A stretch of DNA of 64,000 bases from CBDFHF01 sp965247565 (GTDB lineage: Bacteria > Pseudomonadota > Gammaproteobacteria > Methylococcales > Methylomonadaceae). The stretch lies in NCBI GenBank assembly GCA_965247565.1, contig CBDFHF010000001.1:434001-498000 (forward strand). Direction: 5' to 3'. The notes below the pieces were generated by a model, which was given only the letters and a program-made list of their open reading frames with translations, did not search any database and was not told the DNA's origin. Below, piece after piece: positions 16,908 through 26,082 of the stretch; within the stretch, counting starts at the first letter, position 1, and every line of letters begins with the position of its first letter. A program made the translations under genes and the position numbers.

Positions 16908-18134
16908 ATGAAAAACTTAATACATTTTCTGGGCTCGCTTTGCGTTGCCATTGTTGTTGCATTTGCTGCCAATAAATGGCTCGGAGGATTTGATAGCCCC
17001 GGTTATGTGCTGATTGGTATTGGTGAGTGGTCATTAGAAACTACCCTAATAGTGTTTGTTGTCAGTCTGATTTTTGGTTTCTTTGCTTGCTATATTTTCT
17101 TTAGGTCGCTGGGGTGGTTGTTGAGATTGCCATCGCGAATTAAAGACCGCGGTAAAAATGTCAGATTTAACCGATCACAGGAAGCGTTAATCGCGGGTCT
17201 TGTGGATTCTGCGGAAGGTAATTGGGAAAAAGCAGAGAAAATTTTAATAAAACACGCCTCGCACAGTGGCTCGCCGCTGCTGCATTATTTGACTGCAGCA
17301 AAAGCAGCGCAGTCTCGGGGCGCTTTTGATAAGCGTGACGAATATTTGCAACAAGCAGCCGAGCAGGCGCCAGGCTCCGATGTTGCCGTGGGTTTGACTC
17401 AGGCTGAGTTACATTTATCTGGTAAACAGTTCGATGATGCTTTAGCCACGCTGACGAAATTGCATTCTATCGACCCAACCCACGCCACTGTTCTAAAATT
17501 GCTGCATCAGGCGTATCAGCATGTCGGTGATTGGGAGGGCGTTCGCAAACTTATCCCGTCTTTACACAATCATAAAGTACTAATGGAAGCCGAAATAAAG
17601 CTGTTAGAGGCGGAAGCTTTCAGCAAAATATTGAAGCAGACTGCGGAAACTCGAGACATTCAAAAAATTGAAACATTATGGGCGGAAGTGCCAAATAACA
17701 TAAAAAGTATGCCCGGCGTTTCCGCTATTTACTTTGCTGCCATGATTGAGGCGGGTGCGGATGCTAAAATAGAAGATGAGCTGACCAGGGCCTTGTCTAT
17801 AAATTGGGGTGACACCTTGTTAATGCTGTTTGGTGCCATCCAGTCTATTGATCCCAAAAGGCAACTTGAAATTGCAGAGCAATGGCTTGCCATGCACCAG
17901 AGTAGCTCCCTGTTATTGACAGTGTTAGGTAAACTAAGCCTTAAAGCAGGGGATGATATTAAGGCGGCCACTTACTTATCCAACAGTATCAGTTTGGAGC
18001 CGACTGTACAGGCTTATCAGTTACTTGGGGATTTATGCTATAGCCGTGGTGATAAAGACAAGGCCAGTGAATGTTATAAGCATGGGCTGGAATTGGCCTC
18101 TAAAGCAGTAATTGGTCAAGTAGATAACATGTAA
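16908..18134 (+). CDS. hemY: HemY, TPR membrane protein of the heme operon
   Basis: 408 residues. Two membrane segments lie at about residues 4-22 and 42-64. The HemY_N motif follows: LPSRIKDRGKNVRFNRSQEALIAGLVDSAEGNWEKAEK in sense, with the usual RS-x-x-AL-x-x-GL-x-x-x-AEG pattern. TPR-like repeats fill about residues 115-400, ending in AYQLLGDLCYSRGDKDKASECYKHGLELA. This HemY is not the protoporphyrinogen oxidase of the same name in Bacillus. It is an inner-membrane protein encoded with hemX in proteobacteria and thought to aid late heme steps. The gene starts 14 bases after hemX and closes the operon. Confidence 0.93.
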   Translation: MKNLIHFLGSLCVAIVVAFAANKWLGGFDSPGYVLIGIGEWSLETTLIVFVVSLIFGFFACYIFFRSLGWLLRLPSRIKDRGKNVRFNRSQEALIAGLVDSAEGNWEKAEKILIKHASHSGSPLLHYLTAAKAAQSRGAFDKRDEYLQQAAEQAPGSDVAVGLTQAELHLSGKQFDDALATLTKLHSIDPTHATVLKLLHQAYQHVGDWEGVRKLIPSLHNHKVLMEAEIKLLEAEAFSKILKQTAETRDIQKIETLWAEVPNNIKSMPGVSAIYFAAMIEAGADAKIEDELTRALSINWGDTLLMLFGAIQSIDPKRQLEIAEQWLAMHQSSSLLLTVLGKLSLKAGDDIKAATYLSNSISLEPTVQAYQLLGDLCYSRGDKDKASECYKHGLELASKAVIGQVDNM

Positions 18135-18235
18135 GCAAACGCAGATTAGTGTATCAGCGCAAGGTTTTTTACCATGTTCTGTTTTTGAGCTGCCATAAAA
18201 ATAATCGAAATACTTCATTAACACCGGATATTCCT

Positions 18236-18445
18236 ATGCTAAAAAACGCGACAATTCTGATGACTCATATTTTTCTGTTAAGCGGATTATCGGGGTGTAT
18301 GTATTATGCCGAGTATGCCGATAAACGCGCCGAAACTGAAATAAAAGTGCAGTATAAAGGGTTACTGGAAGCGCATGCAAAATGCTTAAAAGATAACCAG
18401 AACAGTTATGAGCGCTGCCCGCAACCGGCATTACCAAAGCAGTAA
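18236..18445 (+). CDS. Small hypothetical lipoprotein
   Basis: 69 residues from the ATG at 18236. A longer in-frame start exists at 18149, but the signal peptide begins only here. The N-terminus MLKNATILMTHIFLLSGLSGC is a lipoprotein signal with lipobox LSGC and Met at +2, predicting the outer membrane. The mature part has about 49 residues, with two further cysteines in KCLKDN and RCPQP that could form a disulfide. I do not recognise a family. It lies 100 bases after hemY and could be read through from that operon or have its own promoter. Confidence 0.6.
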   Translation: MLKNATILMTHIFLLSGLSGCMYYAEYADKRAETEIKVQYKGLLEAHAKCLKDNQNSYERCPQPALPKQ

Positions 18446-18499
18446 GTCTGGCAAGCTTCGCAAGCTGAAATAGCTAAATCCAACAGATACCTGATAGCT

Positions 18500-21145
18500 C
18501 TAATCAGATGAGTTCAGAATTTTAATTATCTCGTCGCGGATTTGTTGTTGTTTAACTACATCAGTAATCGGTAGCAGTTGTTGATCAGTAATATAGAACA
18601 TGTCTTCGACTCGGAAGCCGATTGTGGTGATTTTTGCGTTATGCAGATGGATATTTTGTTGTACGAATGCTTTACCTACTTTCGATAGTAAACCGGCATG
18701 GTCAGTCGTAACTAGCTCTAAAATTGTATGTCTATTCAGAGGATCAGCCTTAAATTCGATAGTGGTTGAGATAGGAAAGTGTCTGGCTTGTCTTGATTGC
18801 CGATGGATATTGATCTGCTCTTTGACTTCACGATGTAACAAATTACTACGTAATGAGTTACAAATATGCACTTCTCTAAACAGTTCTTTGATCGGTTCGC
18901 CTGACTGTTCTAACACCTGAAAGCTGTTGAGTACATAGCCATTCATGGTTGTCATAATGCGGGCATCAAGGATGGTTAGGCCCAGTTGATCAAGCGTTGC
19001 TGTACTTAATGAAAAAATGGCTGCTTCGTTTTTGGTGTAGACGAAAACTTCCGCACTGCCGCGCTGTGTTTCAGGTCTCAGTAAAACCAGAGGTAATTGA
19101 TCGCTTACGGATGATGCAATGGCTATGGTATGCCAGGCGATTTCATCCGCTGAATACCTTAGAAAATAGTCATCGTTAGCGTGATGCCACGCTTTGTAAA
19201 TACTAGGCTCGGATATTCCTAGTTTAATTAATTCATCTTTTGCTTCTTTTTTGTTTTCAAAAATTCGGTCTTTTAATGCAATCGGGTTTTGTAAACCGCG
19301 CCTCAGGCTGCTATGGGTGGTTGTGTACAACTCCTTGAGCAAGGCGTCTTTCCAAGAGTTCCATAATTCTGGATTTGTTGCCCTAATATCGGCTACTGTC
19401 AGTAAGTAGAGATAGTTCAAATATTCAACGCTACCAACCATTTGCGCAAATTCATGAATAATATCCGGGTCACTGATATCTTTGCGTTGAGCCGTCATCG
19501 ACATCATCAAATGATTTCTTACCAGCCAAGTGATTAGTTTAGTGTTATGGCTAGATAGATTGTGTTGTAAGCAGAAGTCTCTGGCAATTTGTTCGCCAAT
19601 GACCGAATGATCGCCATTTCTGCCTTTTGCAATGTCATGAAATAATGCGGCAAGATATAAGATTTCTGGTTTTGCAATCAGCAAAAAAACTGAATTACAG
19701 AACGGTAGTTCGTCGCTGTGTTTTTCCAGCGAAAAACGGCGCAAGTTGCGAATTACAAAAAGTGTATGTTCATCCACTGTGTAAATATGAAATAAATCAT
19801 ACTGCATACGAGAAACAATATTGGCAAAACCGGGGATATAGGCGGCCAGAATACCGTAGCGATTCATTCGCCTAAGTTGATGCGTGATCCCGCGTGGCTG
19901 GCGCAAAACTTCCATAAATAACCGATTAGCAGCGCTATCTTTGCGAAAATTGTCATCAATCAAATGCAGGTTTTTGCGAATTAAGCGAATGGTGGTTGCT
20001 CTAATTCCTTTTAATGTGGAGTTTTGCTGGAGGATTAAAAAAATTTCCAATAATGCTAGCGGCTGTTTTTGAAATAAATGTTCATCTATAGCTTCAAGAT
20101 AGCCGTTGATGGCAACAAATTTATCGTTGATGGTTATTGTGTTATTGGTGGTTGCCTCCCGAACGAAGCGTTCATTAAATAATTGCAGTAGCATCTCGTT
20201 GAGTCGTTCCAAACCAACCACGGTTTTGAAGTAAAACTGCATAAACCGTTCAACATCCTGATTGTAATGTTGGTCTTTGGTGCTAAAGCCAAATTCACGG
20301 GCTAAATCTCTTTGATAGTCGAAGATAAGCCGATCCTCGCAGCGATTGGTTAAAAGATGCAAGGCGTAACGAATGCGCCAAAGAATGTCTAGAGCGGCGA
20401 CTAACTCCGCATATTCTGATTTTGGCAGAAAACCATATTTAATAAGCTCTTGAAGGGTTGATGAGTTGTAATGTCTTTTAAAGACCCAAGCGATGACCTG
20501 CCGGTCGCGTAGGCCGCCCGGCCCCTCTTTAATATTGGGCTCCAGGTTGTAAGCGGTATCGTGAAATTTGGCATATCGCAGTTGCTGTTCTTGCATTTTT
20601 GCGGCAAAAAACTGTGCTGAAGGCCATATTTTGTCGGGGGCTATCTGTCTTTTAAGTGTTTTATAAAGGGTTGGGTTACCACTAATCAATCGAGTTTCCA
20701 TCAAACTAGTCATGACGGTTTGATCCTCTGTGGCTAGATCAATACTCTCCTCTAGAGTGCGTACACTTTGGCCAGGTTTTAAACCGATGTCCCACAGAAA
20801 TGTGAAAAAATGCGCCAAGGCTTCTTGATAAAGCGAAGTTTCCTCAGAGTCTAGTAGTACCACAATGTCTACATCAGAATAAGGAAACAATTCTTTTCTA
20901 CCGTAACCACCAACCGCTATTAGACAAAGTTGTTTGGCATATTTTCCTAAAAAATGCTCCCAGCAACAGGTTAATACGTTGTCTATAAAATCAGATTTTT
21001 CTTTTAACAGCTCGGAAACCGATGTGTGCGGGTCGAACTTTTCTCTTAGCTCGATGTTTTTTTGCTTCAGTAATTCTTTAAATAGCTGAAGGTTATCGAG
21101 TTTATTAAATAAAGGCAGGTAGGAAGGCGCAGTCAAAGTGGTCAC
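18500..21145 (-). CDS. glnD: Bifunctional PII uridylyltransferase/uridylyl-removing enzyme GlnD
   Basis: 881 residues. GlnD senses glutamine and adds or removes UMP on the PII proteins that control nitrogen assimilation. The nucleotidyltransferase motif GGYGRKELFPYSDVDIVVL is near residues 78-96. The GlnE/GlnD helical region follows, with FNLEP-type NLEPNIKEGPGGLRD near 200. The HD phosphohydrolase motif LAALFHDIAKGRNGDHS lies near 500. Two ACT domains are at the C-terminus, at about 695-770 and 805-880 (ILELVTTDHAGLLSKVGKAF). All catalytic motifs are present. Its start overlaps the map stop by four bases, so map-glnD is one transcription unit. Confidence 0.97.
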   Translation of the reverse strand: MTTLTAPSYLPLFNKLDNLQLFKELLKQKNIELREKFDPHTSVSELLKEKSDFIDNVLTCCWEHFLGKYAKQLCLIAVGGYGRKELFPYSDVDIVVLLDSEETSLYQEALAHFFTFLWDIGLKPGQSVRTLEESIDLATEDQTVMTSLMETRLISGNPTLYKTLKRQIAPDKIWPSAQFFAAKMQEQQLRYAKFHDTAYNLEPNIKEGPGGLRDRQVIAWVFKRHYNSSTLQELIKYGFLPKSEYAELVAALDILWRIRYALHLLTNRCEDRLIFDYQRDLAREFGFSTKDQHYNQDVERFMQFYFKTVVGLERLNEMLLQLFNERFVREATTNNTITINDKFVAINGYLEAIDEHLFQKQPLALLEIFLILQQNSTLKGIRATTIRLIRKNLHLIDDNFRKDSAANRLFMEVLRQPRGITHQLRRMNRYGILAAYIPGFANIVSRMQYDLFHIYTVDEHTLFVIRNLRRFSLEKHSDELPFCNSVFLLIAKPEILYLAALFHDIAKGRNGDHSVIGEQIARDFCLQHNLSSHNTKLITWLVRNHLMMSMTAQRKDISDPDIIHEFAQMVGSVEYLNYLYLLTVADIRATNPELWNSWKDALLKELYTTTHSSLRRGLQNPIALKDRIFENKKEAKDELIKLGISEPSIYKAWHHANDDYFLRYSADEIAWHTIAIASSVSDQLPLVLLRPETQRGSAEVFVYTKNEAAIFSLSTATLDQLGLTILDARIMTTMNGYVLNSFQVLEQSGEPIKELFREVHICNSLRSNLLHREVKEQINIHRQSRQARHFPISTTIEFKADPLNRHTILELVTTDHAGLLSKVGKAFVQQNIHLHNAKITTIGFRVEDMFYITDQQLLPITDVVKQQQIRDEIIKILNSSD

Positions 21146-21906
21146 AGTTCTTCGTTGCGTAAGGTCAGGATTTCAAAGCCGTTTGATGTCACTAGAACTG
21201 TATGTTCCCATTGCGCAGACAGACTTCTATCTTTGGTGACTGCGGTCCAGCCATCAGCTAAAACCTTCATGTGCCTCTTGCCCAGATTGATCATGGGTTC
21301 AATCGTTAATATCATGCCACTTTCCAGTACATCCCCTGTACCGGCTTTACCATAATGCAATACTTGAGGTTCTTCGTGGAAGCTTTTGCCGATGCCATGA
21401 CCGCAAAATTCTCTAACCACCGAGTAGCGGTTATTTTCGGCGTGTTTCTGAATGGCATGGCCAATGTCACCCAACGTAGCGCCGGGCTTAACTTGTTCAA
21501 TGCCAAGAAACATGCATTCCTGAGTAACTTTAACTAATCTTTTGGCATGAGGACTGACTTCGCCGACGCAGAACATTTTACTGGTATCGCCATGGTATTC
21601 GTCTTTTAAAACTGTAATGTCGATGTTAATGATATCGCCAGATTTGAGTTTTTTTTCGCTGGGAATGCCATGGCAAATTTGTTGGTTGACAGAGGTACAA
21701 ATCGATTTTGGAAAGCCGTGATAATTGAGTGGTGCAGGAATAGCTTGTTGGGCATTTACTATGTAATCATGACAGATTCGATCCAATTCGTTAGTAGTTA
21801 TTCCAGGCATTACGTGGGGCTCAATCATTTCTAAAACGTCGGCAGCGAGCCTGCAAGCGACACGCATTTTTTCAATTTCACTGGCGGTTTTGATTAGTAT
21901 ACTCAT
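21142..21906 (-). CDS. map: Methionine aminopeptidase, type I
   Basis: 254 residues. It removes the initiator methionine from new proteins. The metal-binding pattern is intact: CHGIPSEKKLKSGDIINIDITVLKDEYHGDTSKMF supplies two Asp (near 97 and 108). EFCGHGIGKSFHEEPQVLHYG supplies His and the substrate His near residues 170-178, and MILTIEPMI and QWEHTVLVT supply the two Glu. It is divergent from rpsB, a common arrangement. It overlaps glnD, which follows on the same strand. Confidence 0.96.
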   Translation of the reverse strand: MSILIKTASEIEKMRVACRLAADVLEMIEPHVMPGITTNELDRICHDYIVNAQQAIPAPLNYHGFPKSICTSVNQQICHGIPSEKKLKSGDIINIDITVLKDEYHGDTSKMFCVGEVSPHAKRLVKVTQECMFLGIEQVKPGATLGDIGHAIQKHAENNRYSVVREFCGHGIGKSFHEEPQVLHYGKAGTGDVLESGMILTIEPMINLGKRHMKVLADGWTAVTKDRSLSAQWEHTVLVTSNGFEILTLRNEEL

Positions 21907-22026
21907 GCAAGTGTGGAGTAGAGTTTCAGTTAAGCGTCGGCATTGCCGTTAATGGGGGTGGTTGTTTGAGATGTCCAAATGCAATTCTTTCGTCGTTCAC
22001 CACGGGTGAGTTTAACAGACATTCGG

Positions 22027-22055
22027 TTGTTGTAAAAAAGTAATTATGGTATAAA
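22027..22055 (+). promoter_or_regulatory. Sigma-70 promoter of rpsB
   Basis: TTGTTG (22027-22032), exactly 17 bases, then TATAAA (22050-22055) preceded by TGG, an extended -10. Predicted transcription start is about 22062. The strong extended -10 is also a feature of known enterobacterial rpsB promoters. Confidence 0.7.
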
Positions 22056-22061
22056 GGTAAG

Positions 22062-22207
22062 TTCATTTTAGTACTAATACTCACACTTGTCGTCACGGTT
22101 GATAGGGTGCTGGTTTAATGTTTTCGTTGGACTAGTTATCAGCCGGGGTAGGTGGAGGCTCAACCCAATCGGAAAATAATTTCCGAATTTACATTTTAGG
22201 AGAATAC
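22062..22207 (+). ncRNA. rpsB leader, candidate S2 autoregulatory region
   Basis: About 146 bases lie between the predicted start and the rpsB ATG, with the ribosome site AGGAGA at the end. In Escherichia coli the rpsB leader is of similar length and is the target of repression by its own S2 protein. The length and position match. I have not folded it, so conservation of the regulatory structure is inference. Confidence 0.4.
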
Positions 22208-22948
22208 ATGTCAGCAGTATCCATGCGCCAAATGCTTGAAGCGGGTGTCCATTTCGGACACCAAACTCGTTACTGGAACCCGAAAATGGCTAACTACCTT
22301 TTTGGAGCCCGTAGCAAAATCCATATCATAGATTTGGAAAAAACGCTTCCATTGTTTAATGACGCTATGAATTATCTGGGTCAAATGGCTGCAAACAAAG
22401 GGACTGTTTTGTTTGTGGGCACCAAAAAAGCAGCTCGTAAAGTAGTCGCTGAGGAAGCAAAACGTTGTGGTATGCCGTATGTGAACCATCGTTGGTTAGG
22501 CGGCATGTTAACGAATTTTAAAACAATCAAAAAATCAATTAACCGTCTCAAAGAGCTGGAAGCGATGAAAGCTGATGGTACTTTGTATCAGCGTTTCGGT
22601 AAAAAAGAGGCATTAGGCATGGAGCGGGAACTCGAAAAACTGGAACGGAGTCTGGGCGGCATTAAAGATATGAAAGGAGTTCCAGATGTAATTTTTATTC
22701 TGGATGTAGGCTACGAAAAGAATGCTATCAGCGAAGCTAAGAAGCTGGGTGTTCCTGTAGTTGGTGTAGTAGATTCTAATAACTCCCCGGAAAGTATTGA
22801 TTACATTATTCCTGGAAATGATGATTCGATTCGCGCAGTCAAATTATATTGCGAGAGTGTTTCTGCTGCAGTGATGGAAGCAAAATCCGCTAACTTGAGC
22901 TTGTCAGCAAAAGCTGATGATTTTGTAGAAGAGTCAGCCGCAGAATAA
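22208..22948 (+). CDS. rpsB: 30S ribosomal protein S2
   Basis: 246 residues. The N-terminal block MRQMLEAGVHFGHQTRYWNPKM and the sequence VNHRWLGGMLTNFKTIKKSI near residue 95 are invariant features of bacterial S2. PDVIFILDVGYEKNAISEAKKLGVPVVGVVDSN in sense closes the Rossmann-like core. S2 sits on the back of the small subunit and joins late. AGGAGA lies upstream of the ATG. It leads the run rpsB-tsf-pyrH-frr and is separated from tsf by an intrinsic terminator that would reduce read-through. Confidence 0.98.
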   Translation: MSAVSMRQMLEAGVHFGHQTRYWNPKMANYLFGARSKIHIIDLEKTLPLFNDAMNYLGQMAANKGTVLFVGTKKAARKVVAEEAKRCGMPYVNHRWLGGMLTNFKTIKKSINRLKELEAMKADGTLYQRFGKKEALGMERELEKLERSLGGIKDMKGVPDVIFILDVGYEKNAISEAKKLGVPVVGVVDSNNSPESIDYIIPGNDDSIRAVKLYCESVSAAVMEAKSANLSLSAKADDFVEESAAE

Positions 22949-23000
22949 TGAAACCTTGCATGCAGTTTCGGCTGCAAATTAAGCTTTAGATTAGGCCAAG

Positions 23001-23026
23001 AAACGCCTCCTTATGGGGGCGTTTTT
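23001..23026 (+). terminator. Intrinsic terminator/attenuator between rpsB and tsf
   Basis: AAACGCCTCC (23001-23010) pairs with GGGGGCGTTT (23015-23024), with one G-U pair, a 4-base loop and a T run after the stem. It stands 30 bases before tsf, so part of the rpsB transcription should end here. Confidence 0.8.
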
Positions 23027-23056
23027 ACAATAAAGAGATTTTGAGGAAAGATTAAA

Positions 23057-23935
23057 ATGAGTATTAGCGCCGCAATGGTAAAAGAGCTTCGTGAAAGAAC
23101 GGGTTCCGGAATGATGGAATGCAAAAAAGCATTGGTTGAAACCAATGGTGACATGGAATTGGCGATAGAAAACATGCGTAAATCCGGTTTGGCCAAGGCC
23201 GATAAAAAATCTGGGCGTATTGCAGCCGAAGGTATTATCGGTGTGAAAGTCAGTGCTGATGGTAATGCTGCCGCAATCGTAGATATTAATTGTGAAACCG
23301 ATTTTGTTGCTAAAGCCGATGACTTTGTTAAGTTTGTTAACGATGTGACCTTGGCCTTGTTAAATGCCGATATTGATAGCGAAGAACAATTGCTAGCTTT
23401 AAAGCTAACCGATGGATCTACGGTTGAAGAAGTTCGCCGCAACTTGATTGCAAAGCTAGGTGAGAATATCACAGTGAGACGTTTCCAAAAGTATAAAACC
23501 AACGGCGGTACCGCTTGTTATTTACACGGTAGTAAAATCGGTGTTATCGTCGATTTGGCTAAAGGCGACAATGAGTTAGGTAAAGATATTGCTATGCATA
23601 TTGCGGCCAGCAAACCCGCTTATGTTGCTGAGGATCAGGTGCCAACGGAACTGATTGAGAAAGAAAAAGAAATTTTCAAAGCCCAATCTGCGGAGAGCGG
23701 AAAACCGGCAGATATTATCGAAAAAATGATTTCTGGACAGATTCGTAAATACTTGGCCGAAGTAACCTTATTGGGGCAGCCATTTATCAAAGATGATAAA
23801 ACTACAGTTGGTAAATTGGTAGCTTCAAAATCTAATGATGTTCTGCGTTTTGTGCGATTTGAAGTAGGTGAAGGAATTGAGAAAAAAGAAGAAAACTTTG
23901 CCGAAGAAGTAATGGCCCAAGTTAGAGGAAGTTAA
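23057..23935 (+). CDS. tsf: Elongation factor Ts
   Basis: 292 residues. EF-Ts regenerates EF-Tu-GTP during translation. The N-terminal helical domain VKELRERTGSGMMECKKALVE (about 8-28) and the EF-Tu contact DINCETDFVAKADDF (about 76-90) are canonical. Next come the core domain with HIAASKPAYVAEDQVP and the coiled protrusion near 190-230. The C-terminal RFEVGEGIEKKEENFAEEV is typical. GAGGAAAG upstream supports the start. Confidence 0.98.
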   Translation: MSISAAMVKELRERTGSGMMECKKALVETNGDMELAIENMRKSGLAKADKKSGRIAAEGIIGVKVSADGNAAAIVDINCETDFVAKADDFVKFVNDVTLALLNADIDSEEQLLALKLTDGSTVEEVRRNLIAKLGENITVRRFQKYKTNGGTACYLHGSKIGVIVDLAKGDNELGKDIAMHIAASKPAYVAEDQVPTELIEKEKEIFKAQSAESGKPADIIEKMISGQIRKYLAEVTLLGQPFIKDDKTTVGKLVASKSNDVLRFVRFEVGEGIEKKEENFAEEVMAQVRGS

Positions 23936-24002
23936 TTCATCTTTTGGATAAACTCCAGAACTGACTATAACCATTAAGATTAATCTACCTCCCCGATATA
24001 TT

Positions 24003-24728
24003 ATGACCAAATTGATTTGCCAAAGAATTTTACTTAAGTTGAGCGGTGAAGCTTTAATGAGTAACGAGGGGGGCAGTATCGATGCTGATATTGTTAAGCG
24101 CCTTGCTACCGAAATTAAAGAGTTGTGTGATGAAGGTGTCCAGGTCGGCCTGGTTATCGGGGGGGGGAATATATTGCGGGGTGCAGAAAAAGCTGCAGAG
24201 GGTTTGGATAGAGTCACGAGTGATCAAATGGGTATGTTAGCAACAGTGATTAATGCTTTGGCAATGCAGGATGCCTTGGAAAATTTGGGTCAGCAAGTGA
24301 GAGTGATGTCCGCACTAAAAATTAACCAAGTTTGCGAAGATTACATTCGCCGCCGTGCTGTTAGACATTTGGAAAAAGGCCGCGTAGTGATATTTGCTGC
24401 GGGCACCGGAAATCCTTTTTTTACCACAGACTCCGCTGCAAGCCTTAGAGCGATTGAAATTAATGCCGAATTGATGATTAAGGCAACCAAAGTTAAAGGT
24501 GTTTTCTCCGCAGATCCCGAGAAAGTCAATAATGCTATATTTTATGCACGTTTAACTTATGATGAGGCTTTAGATCAACGATTAAACGTAATGGACACTA
24601 CGGCTCTCGTGCTATGCAGAGATAATAATGTACCGATGCGTGTAATGAATATTTTTGAGCAAGGTGCTGTAATGAGATTGATGAAAGGAGAAGAAATAGG
24701 TTCACTCATTGAAAGAGGAGTTCATTAA
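24003..24728 (+). CDS. pyrH: UMP kinase
   Basis: 241 residues. It phosphorylates UMP to UDP with ATP. The amino-acid-kinase fold begins RILLKLSGEAL, followed by VGLVIGGGNILRG (about 47-59), SDQMGMLATVINALA (about 72-86) and FAAGTGNPFFTTDSAASLRAI near 131-151, which binds the phosphates. The start fits the family, but the 20 bases before it have no Shine-Dalgarno sequence and instead contain ACCTCCCC. Its stop overlaps the frr start as TAATG, so these two are translationally coupled. Confidence 0.98.
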   Translation: MTKLICQRILLKLSGEALMSNEGGSIDADIVKRLATEIKELCDEGVQVGLVIGGGNILRGAEKAAEGLDRVTSDQMGMLATVINALAMQDALENLGQQVRVMSALKINQVCEDYIRRRAVRHLEKGRVVIFAAGTGNPFFTTDSAASLRAIEINAELMIKATKVKGVFSADPEKVNNAIFYARLTYDEALDQRLNVMDTTALVLCRDNNVPMRVMNIFEQGAVMRLMKGEEIGSLIERGVH

Positions 24729-25285
24729 TGATTAATGAAATTCAGCAAGACGCCGCTACTCGTATGAGTAAGAGCATCGATTCATTAAAACATGAATTTT
24801 CAAAAATCAGGACTGGCAGAGCGCACCCTAGTCTTTTAGATCAAGTAACTATTTCTTACTATGGAACTGAGTCATCCATTTCTCAGGTTGCCAATGTTGC
24901 TGTTGAGGATGCTCGGACGTTGACTATTACTCCGTGGGAAAAAGGTATGGTACAAGCTATTGAAAAAGCCATTATGAAGTCAGATTTGGGTCTAAATCCT
25001 GCGACTAATGGCATGGTTATTAGAGTACCTTTGCCGGCGTTAACGGAAGAACGGCGTCGAAATTTAGTGAAAGTAGTTAAAAACGAAGCAGAAAATGGGC
25101 GTGTTGCCATTAGAAATATTCGCCGAGATGCCAATTCAGCAATAAAAGATGCGTTAAAAGAAAAGCTCATTTCTGAAGATGAGGCTCGCGCGGGAGAAGA
25201 GAAAGTTCAAAAAATAACTGACCAGTATGTCAAGGATATTGAGAAATTACTGGAAGCAAAAGAGGCTGATCTCCTGTCAATGTAG
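24728..25285 (+). CDS. frr: Ribosome recycling factor
   Basis: 185 residues, the standard length. With EF-G it splits post-termination ribosomes. The three-helix bundle starts MSKSIDSLKHEFSKIRTGRAHPSLLD (residues 13-38), the near-universal RRF block. It continues with EDARTLTITPWEKGMVQAIEKAI, LPALTEERRRNLVK and a long C-terminal helix ending in VKDIEKLLEAKEADLL. Its ATG overlaps the pyrH stop, and AGAGGAG lies upstream. Confidence 0.98.
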   Translation: MINEIQQDAATRMSKSIDSLKHEFSKIRTGRAHPSLLDQVTISYYGTESSISQVANVAVEDARTLTITPWEKGMVQAIEKAIMKSDLGLNPATNGMVIRVPLPALTEERRRNLVKVVKNEAENGRVAIRNIRRDANSAIKDALKEKLISEDEARAGEEKVQKITDQYVKDIEKLLEAKEADLLSM

Positions 25286-25299
25286 CTGAGATTTATTAA

Positions 25300-26070
25300 A
25301 TGCCTGCTGATGATCGCAACAGTTTACAAACGGATAATAACAATCCACGACACATCGCCATCATAATGGATGGTAATGGTCGCTGGGCTCAAAAGAGGTT
25401 CATGCCAAGAGCAGTAGGTCATCAGGCTGGGGTAAAAACCGTTAGAAAAATTGTTGAGTATTGCGTCAAGCAAAAAATAGAAGTGTTAACTTTATTTGCT
25501 TTTAGTAGCGAGAATTGGCGCCGACCTAATGAGGAAGTCTCCCTGTTGATGGCTTTGTTCATGGCAACGCTGCAAAGGGAAATTAATAAGTTGCACCGTA
25601 ATAATATTTGTCTGCGCTTTATAGGCGACAGATCCGCCTTCCCTGAAAAATTACAGTTAAAAATGGCTGAAGGCGAAGCGCAAACCAAAGACAATACTGA
25701 TCTAACTTTGGTAGTGGCTGCAAATTATGGTGGACGCTGGGATATGACCCAGGCGTTCCACAAAGTCGCAGAAAAGTTGGCTAACGGTACGCTGAGTCGA
25801 CCAGAAGTGGATGAAGCTTTAATTAACCAGCACTTGTCGACGTTCGACTTGCCCGAGCCCGATCTGTTCATTAGAACAGGCGGTGAGCAACGAGTAAGTA
25901 ATTTTATGTTGTGGCAATTGGCGTATGCAGAAATGTACTTTACTGAAACCCTTTGGCCGGATTTTGATCAAAAGTCGCTGGCGGATGCCATACAAAGCTT
26001 CAAAGGCCGGCAAAGGCGTTTTGGTCATACCAGCGAGCAAGTGCTCAATAAATCTGTCAAGTTTTCTTAA
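25300..26070 (+). CDS. uppS: Undecaprenyl diphosphate synthase
   Basis: 256 residues. It condenses isopentenyl units in cis to make the C55 lipid carrier for peptidoglycan and polysaccharide. The motif HIAIIMDGNGRWAQKR (about residues 14-29) carries the catalytic Asp. LFAFSSENWRRP (about 67-78) and the C-terminal PDLFIRTGGEQRVSNFMLWQLAYAE in sense form the remaining diphosphate-binding region. It lies 14 bases after frr and 12 before cdsA, in the usual order. Confidence 0.97.
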   Translation: MPADDRNSLQTDNNNPRHIAIIMDGNGRWAQKRFMPRAVGHQAGVKTVRKIVEYCVKQKIEVLTLFAFSSENWRRPNEEVSLLMALFMATLQREINKLHRNNICLRFIGDRSAFPEKLQLKMAEGEAQTKDNTDLTLVVAANYGGRWDMTQAFHKVAEKLANGTLSRPEVDEALINQHLSTFDLPEPDLFIRTGGEQRVSNFMLWQLAYAEMYFTETLWPDFDQKSLADAIQSFKGRQRRFGHTSEQVLNKSVKFS

Positions 26071-26082
26071 GAACTATAAAAA

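Larger units (their letters stand above)
21907..22207. other. Divergent map/rpsB intergenic region
   Basis: 301 bases. The plus-strand part holds the rpsB promoter (22027-22055) and a leader of about 146 bases. The minus-strand part nearest 21907 must hold the map promoter, which I cannot place with confidence. Confidence 0.5.

Noticed and set aside
23011..23502. 163-codon minus-strand frame opposite tsf
   Set aside because: It lies wholly within a certain gene on the other strand, has Ser-rich low-complexity composition typical of shadow frames and has no start signal.
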